From CAWDZK01 sp963726615 (GTDB lineage: Bacteria > Actinomycetota > Actinomycetes > JACCUZ01): a stretch of 64,000 nt of DNA. The notes under the pieces are model-generated. The model was given only the letters and a program-made list of their open reading frames with translations. It had not been told where the DNA came from and made no database searches. Every line of letters starts with the position of its first letter. Position 1 is the stretch's first letter. Below are positions 61,728 to 64,000 of this stretch, in pieces. The DNA lies in contig CAVSCX010000018.1 in NCBI GenBank assembly GCA_963726615.1, positions 1-64,000 of the forward strand, given 5' to 3'. Made by a program: the position numbers and the translations under genes.

Positions 61728-63494
61728 CTAGCCGATCGGCAGCACGGCGTGCACCCGCCCGCCCGCCGCGTGGCTGCCGCAGCTGAGCCGACCGCCGAGC
61801 TGGACGGCACGCTCTCGCATCGAGGCGATGCCGACGCCCGTCGTCCAGGGCGCGGGCCGCTGCGAGCCGTTCAGCCGCCGGTCGCCCTCGTCGACGACGT
61901 CGATGACCAGCGCGTCGTCGCGGCGGCGCAAGGCGACGACGGCAGTGTCGCTGCCGCTGTGCCGCGCGACGTTGGTCAGCGCCTCCATGACGATGCGGTA
62001 CGCCGCCACCTCCACCGCCGCGCTGACCCCCGGCGGCAGGTCGTCGGCCGTGATGGTGACGCGCAGCGGGTCGCCCTGCGCGGTCCGCAGCCCCACCGCC
62101 TGCTGGCGCAGCGCGGGCACCAGCCCGAGCTCGTCCAGCGCCGGGGGCCGCAGGCCGTAGACCAGACGCCTGATCTCCGCGATGGCGCTGCCCGTCTCGG
62201 CCCGCAGGGACACCAGCAGCTCGTCGGCGAGGAGCGGATCGGCGGCCAGGCTGTTGCGGGCCGCGTCGGACGTGAACGCGATCCCGGACAGCCGGGGACC
62301 GAGCCCGTCGTGCAGGTCGCGCCGCAGCCGGCGGCGCTCGTCCTCCAGGGCGGTCACGGTCGCCTCGCGGGAGGCCTGCAGGTCGGCCGCGAGGCGGGTG
62401 GCGCGCAGGGTCTGGGCCAGCAGGGGGGCCGCCAGGCGTAGGACCTGCTCGTCCCCGTCGGACAGCCGCAGGTCGCCGGGACGCAGCCCCACGACGAGGG
62501 CGCCACGCCGTTCGTCCCCCAGTGCCAGGTCCAGCCGCCGGGTGTGGGTCACGACGGTGCCGCTCGACGCCGCCTCGACCCCGTCGATCGTCAGAGCGAC
62601 GTAGGGCAGGACCAGCGCCGCCCGCAGGGCACGCAGCGCGAGCGCCGGGTCGTCGCCGATGTTCCCGACGAGGTCGGCGGCGGCCCCGAGAGGGTCGGGC
62701 CGCCGGCCGAACAGCAGCTCGTCGACCACCCCGCGCAGCAGGACCCGCAGGGGGTGGAACGTGCCGGCGGCAAGCAGGCCGATCACGGCCAGCACCCCGA
62801 TGCGAGGCTCGCTGCCGCTGAGGACCTCCACCAGCGACGCCAGCGTCATGAACGCGGCGACGTCGACCATGCCGGCGAAGCCGACGACCACGGTGTGGAC
62901 CACGAGACCCCGGACGTCCACGACCTCTGGTCGCGCGACTCCCACGTACAGGGCCGGTCCGAGCAGCGCGGCGAGCGAGATCGCCACCACAGCGCCACCT
63001 GTGGAGGGAGCGGCGAACACGACCAGCCCCGCCGCAAGACCGGGGACGCCGACTCCCAGGGCGAGCCACACCAGCGCCCACCGGTCGGTGCCCGAGCTGC
63101 GCTCGATCCGCCACCAGAGGTAGGCGATGAGGACCAGCGCGGTGACAAGCCCCATGCTGGCGACGACGTCGGTCGAGGACGAGCCGACGACGGCGAGCAG
63201 GCCCGCCCCGACGACGGTCAGCAGCGCCACGAAGTCGACCGGGTGCCGCCACTCGGGGCGCGGGTAGGTGGTCAGCGCAAGCGGGAGCAGCAGGGCGCCC
63301 CCCGCGGTCAGCGCGGCCCGGGCTGCACCGGGGTGCCCTGACGCGTCCAGGACCGCCCCGGTCAGCAGCAGGAGGCCGGTGGCCGCCAGGGCCGCGCCGG
63401 ACAGGCGCGCCCGCCGGGTCAGCACGAGGCCGCCGCAGAGCGCGAAGGCCAGCCCGACCGCCGCCACGGCGCCCAGGACCGGCCCGGGGATCAC
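61728..63494 (-). CDS. Sensor histidine kinase, NarL-system type
   Basis: The 588-residue kinase has about eight membrane helices to about 270, a GAF-like region, the HisKA_3 dimer domain with the phospho-His in RRLRRDLHDGLGPRLSGIAF, and a HATPase domain (MEALTNVARHSG; GVGIASMRERAVQLGG). The first ATPase glycine box is irregular (VDEGDRRLNG). Its GTG start overlaps the stop of the response-regulator gene by 4 nt (GTGA), so kinase and regulator form a coupled pair. Confidence 0.92.
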   Translation of the reverse strand: MIPGPVLGAVAAVGLAFALCGGLVLTRRARLSGAALAATGLLLLTGAVLDASGHPGAARAALTAGGALLLPLALTTYPRPEWRHPVDFVALLTVVGAGLLAVVGSSSTDVVASMGLVTALVLIAYLWWRIERSSGTDRWALVWLALGVGVPGLAAGLVVFAAPSTGGAVVAISLAALLGPALYVGVARPEVVDVRGLVVHTVVVGFAGMVDVAAFMTLASLVEVLSGSEPRIGVLAVIGLLAAGTFHPLRVLLRGVVDELLFGRRPDPLGAAADLVGNIGDDPALALRALRAALVLPYVALTIDGVEAASSGTVVTHTRRLDLALGDERRGALVVGLRPGDLRLSDGDEQVLRLAAPLLAQTLRATRLAADLQASREATVTALEDERRRLRRDLHDGLGPRLSGIAFTSDAARNSLAADPLLADELLVSLRAETGSAIAEIRRLVYGLRPPALDELGLVPALRQQAVGLRTAQGDPLRVTITADDLPPGVSAAVEVAAYRIVMEALTNVARHSGSDTAVVALRRRDDALVIDVVDEGDRRLNGSQRPAPWTTGVGIASMRERAVQLGGRLSCGSHAAGGRVHAVLPIG

Positions 63495-64000
63495 GGCGGT
63501 GTCCCGGGACCCCGGCCGAGGCCGCCCTCGCGCGCCCGGATGATCGCCTCGGCGCGGTCCGCGACGGCCAGCTTGGCGAAGACGCTCGTGAGGTGGTTGC
63601 TCACGGTCTTGGGCGAGAGGAACAGCCGGTCGGCGATGCCCGCGGTGCGCCGGCCGGACGCGAGCAGGTCGAGGATCTCCCGCTCGCGCGCCGTCAGCTC
63701 GGGGAAGGGATCGGCTGCCGGGCGCACGGGCGGGGCCGCGAAGTAGTCGAGCACCCGGCCGGCGATGCCGGGGCCGAAGATGACCTGGCCGGCCACCACA
63801 GCCCGGATCGCGCCGACGATCTCCTCCTGCTCGGCGCCCTTGAGCAGGTACCCGCGGGCGCCGGCCCTCATCGCGGTGAGGACGGTCGCGTCGTCGTCGT
63901 ACATGGTGAGCATCAACACGGCGGTGTCCGGGACAGCCTCCCGGATCCGGCGGGTGGCCTCGACGCCGCCGGTGCCGGGCATCCGCACGTCCATCAGGAC
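63491..64000 (-). CDS. LuxR/NarL-family response regulator (5' end beyond window)
   Basis: The visible 169 residues hold the second half of a receiver domain with the phospho-Asp in VLMDVRMPGTGG, the conserved Thr in LMLTMYDDD and Lys in GYLLKGAE. A LuxR helix-turn-helix follows (FPELTAREREILDLLASG, LFLSPKTVSNHLTSVFAKL). It is upstream of and coupled to the histidine-kinase gene. The N-terminus lies outside the window. Confidence 0.95.
   Translation of the reverse strand, partial: VLMDVRMPGTGGVEATRRIREAVPDTAVLMLTMYDDDATVLTAMRAGARGYLLKGAEQEEIVGAIRAVVAGQVIFGPGIAGRVLDYFAAPPVRPAADPFPELTAREREILDLLASGRRTAGIADRLFLSPKTVSNHLTSVFAKLAVADRAEAIIRAREGGLGRGPGTPP

Overview
The window is chromosomal DNA from a very GC-rich actinobacterium. 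The evidence is the core genes present (rpsA, polA, a PdtaR-type ANTAR regulator, an Rpf-like muralytic enzyme behind a c-di-AMP riboswitch, a DesA-type acyl-ACP desaturase), the frequent GTG starts, and genes that seem to be read from leaderless transcripts. I cannot name the genus. A frankialean, geodermatophilalean or sporichthyalean relative is a guess.

Layout. (1) 1-1510: rpsA, running off the left edge. (2) About 2.27-22.8 kb: an accessory surface-polysaccharide and natural-product island. It holds a nucleotide-sugar dehydratase, a DegT-type aminotransferase, a Wzx-like flippase, a Wzy-like polymerase, a Wzz/kinase-like co-polymerase, a LamG/hydrolase-like secreted protein, a GT4 glycosyltransferase and a priming sugar-phosphate transferase. 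Embedded in the same locus is a two-protein assembly line: A(Ser)-PCP-sulfotransferase, then KS-AT-ACP-aminotransferase-condensation/E-like domain, with a divergent Sfp-type phosphopantetheinyl transferase. (3) 22.9-33.8 kb: redox and envelope genes (MauE-TlpA-PqqD, a methyltransferase, a quinone-type oxidoreductase, lipoproteins, a three-gene operon for a secreted hydrolase, a membrane protein and a repeat-rich wall-exposed protein, and a lytic transglycosylase). (4) 33.9-44.9 kb: polA, a hotdog thioesterase, a GNAT enzyme, the livHMGF and livK branched-chain amino-acid transporter, and the ANTAR regulator. (5) 44.9-64 kb: an odd tRNA with anticodon CAA, a metzincin lipoprotein, acylphosphatase, Rpf-like enzyme, ArfB, a second family A polymerase, a DUF2231-Rieske protein, desaturase, GGDEF-EAL protein, citrate synthase, alcohol dehydrogenase, HtrA protease, PAC2 protein, an RsbW-PAS protein and a two-component system.

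How it fits together. The polysaccharide genes form a Wzx/Wzy-type export pathway. The PKS/NRPS inside it is predicted to make a short beta-amino-acyl-serine unit. A terminal sulfotransferase could sulfate that unit, which may be a small secreted metabolite or an unusual decoration of the polymer. rpsA and polA lie close together in many actinobacteria; here about 32 kb separates them in conserved order and orientation, which fits an insertion.

Caution. Many single-base indels, mostly extra G or C, break otherwise well-conserved genes (rpsA, the dehydratase, the aminotransferase, the LamG protein, MauE-TlpA-PqqD, one lipoprotein). Because one of them lies in essential rpsA, I read most of them as assembly error rather than gene decay. 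Affected products are described as they read after correction.
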